Source of the DNA: Actinomycetota bacterium
GTDB taxonomy: Bacteria > Actinomycetota > Humimicrobiia > Humimicrobiales > Humimicrobiaceae
NCBI GenBank assembly: GCA_023379515.1
Contig: JAMCQQ010000246.1
Location: forward strand, 1 to 6,103
Direction: 5' to 3'
Length of the DNA stretch: 6,103 bases
In this document: positions 5,795 through 6,103 of the stretch, piece after piece
Numbering within the stretch: the stretch's first letter is position 1
Layout: every line of letters starts with the position of its first letter
Notes under the pieces: model-generated
Databases searched by the model: none
Seen by the model: the letters and a program-made list of their open reading frames with translations, nothing else
What the model was told of the DNA's origin: nothing
Position numbers and translations under genes: made by a program

Positions 5795-6103
5795 TTAATA
5801 TCTCATCCTTTTATAAAAAATCTTTTTTGCTATTTCTACAACAATAATATATAAAATTACGATGGCCGCCAGTACCAATATAAAAATAAAAGGTAAAGGT
5901 TTAAAACCAAATATTGTACTTAAGGGCGTATAAGGTAAGGATAGGGTTACTGCTATAATCATAAATGTAGCAATTAAAAGATACTTCCCGGGTTTACTTT
6001 TAAAAATAGGTCTGCGCGTCCTAATGGCCAGAACTATTATGGATGCAGAGATTACTGATTCCAAAAACCAACCGGTCCCGAATTGTTCCGTATTTGCATT
6101 CAT
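5795..6103 (-). CDS. P-type cation-transporting ATPase, C-terminal end (partial)
   Basis: These 102 residues match the C-terminal membrane domain of P-type cation ATPases (Cation_ATPase_C), closest in pattern to Mg2+-type MgtA/MgtB. FGTGWFLESVISASIIVLAI followed by RTRRPIF is the family signature at the M8 region, and YTPL with FGFKPLP matches the loop before the last helix. Hydrophobic segments lie at about 12-27, 41-57 and 70-90, as expected for the last membrane helices, and a basic tail (KKIFYKRMRY) ends the protein. The Met at the window edge is probably internal, because the catalytic phosphorylation and nucleotide-binding domains lie upstream, outside the window. The transported ion cannot be decided from this part; Ca2+ pumps with this domain remain possible. 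The gap of about 100 bases and the candidate promoter that follow suggest the lipoprotein gene is a separate unit. Confidence 0.85.
   Translation of the reverse strand: MNANTEQFGTGWFLESVISASIIVLAIRTRRPIFKSKPGKYLLIATFMIIAVTLSLPYTPLSTIFGFKPLPFIFILVLAAIVILYIIVVEIAKKIFYKRMRY

Overview
The window is AT-rich, and every gene I can support lies on the minus strand, so genes are described here from right to left. A near-consensus sigma70-type promoter, strong AGGAGG-like ribosome sites and a LacI-family repressor with operator-like repeats point to a bacterium. An N-terminal lipoprotein with a Thr/Glu/Ala-rich linker fits this. I cannot name the clade. The glycosidase-like lipoprotein at 4616-5695 has a signal peptide that also resembles those of methanogenic archaea, so lateral transfer of that part is possible but unproven.

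Layout. 5795-6103 is the C-terminal end of a P-type cation ATPase of the MgtA-like type. 4616-5695 encodes an exported lipoprotein that looks like a TIM-barrel glycoside hydrolase. 3183-4396 holds a RuBisCO-like protein (RLP, form IV) gene that is broken near its 3' end. From 3129 down to 1 runs a compact sugar operon: promoter, tandem operator-like repeats, a LacI-family repressor, an L-fucose/L-arabinose isomerase-like protein that overlaps it by 4 bp, and a periplasmic sugar-binding lipoprotein cut by the window edge. The operon looks self-regulated: the repressor would bind over the start site of its own transcript, and a sugar taken up by the ABC transporter would probably relieve repression and be isomerised.

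The most notable signal is a perfect 31-bp inverted repeat, with one arm in the conserved hinge of lacI (2885-2915) and the other exactly where the RLP frame breaks (3292-3322). The lacI copy encodes a family-typical sequence, so it is the likely donor. In the RLP gene the copy stands in place of about 30 codons, including the second glycine-rich phosphate-binding motif, and it leaves an in-frame stop. The RLP C-terminus is still readable in another frame (3183-3299). This looks like a local template-switch mutation, or else an amplification or assembly chimera. I do not see a convincing wholly new system; the points worth checking are the templated repair scar, the RLP of unassigned function beside a sugar operon, the unusual operator layout, and two ribosome sites not followed by a normal start codon.
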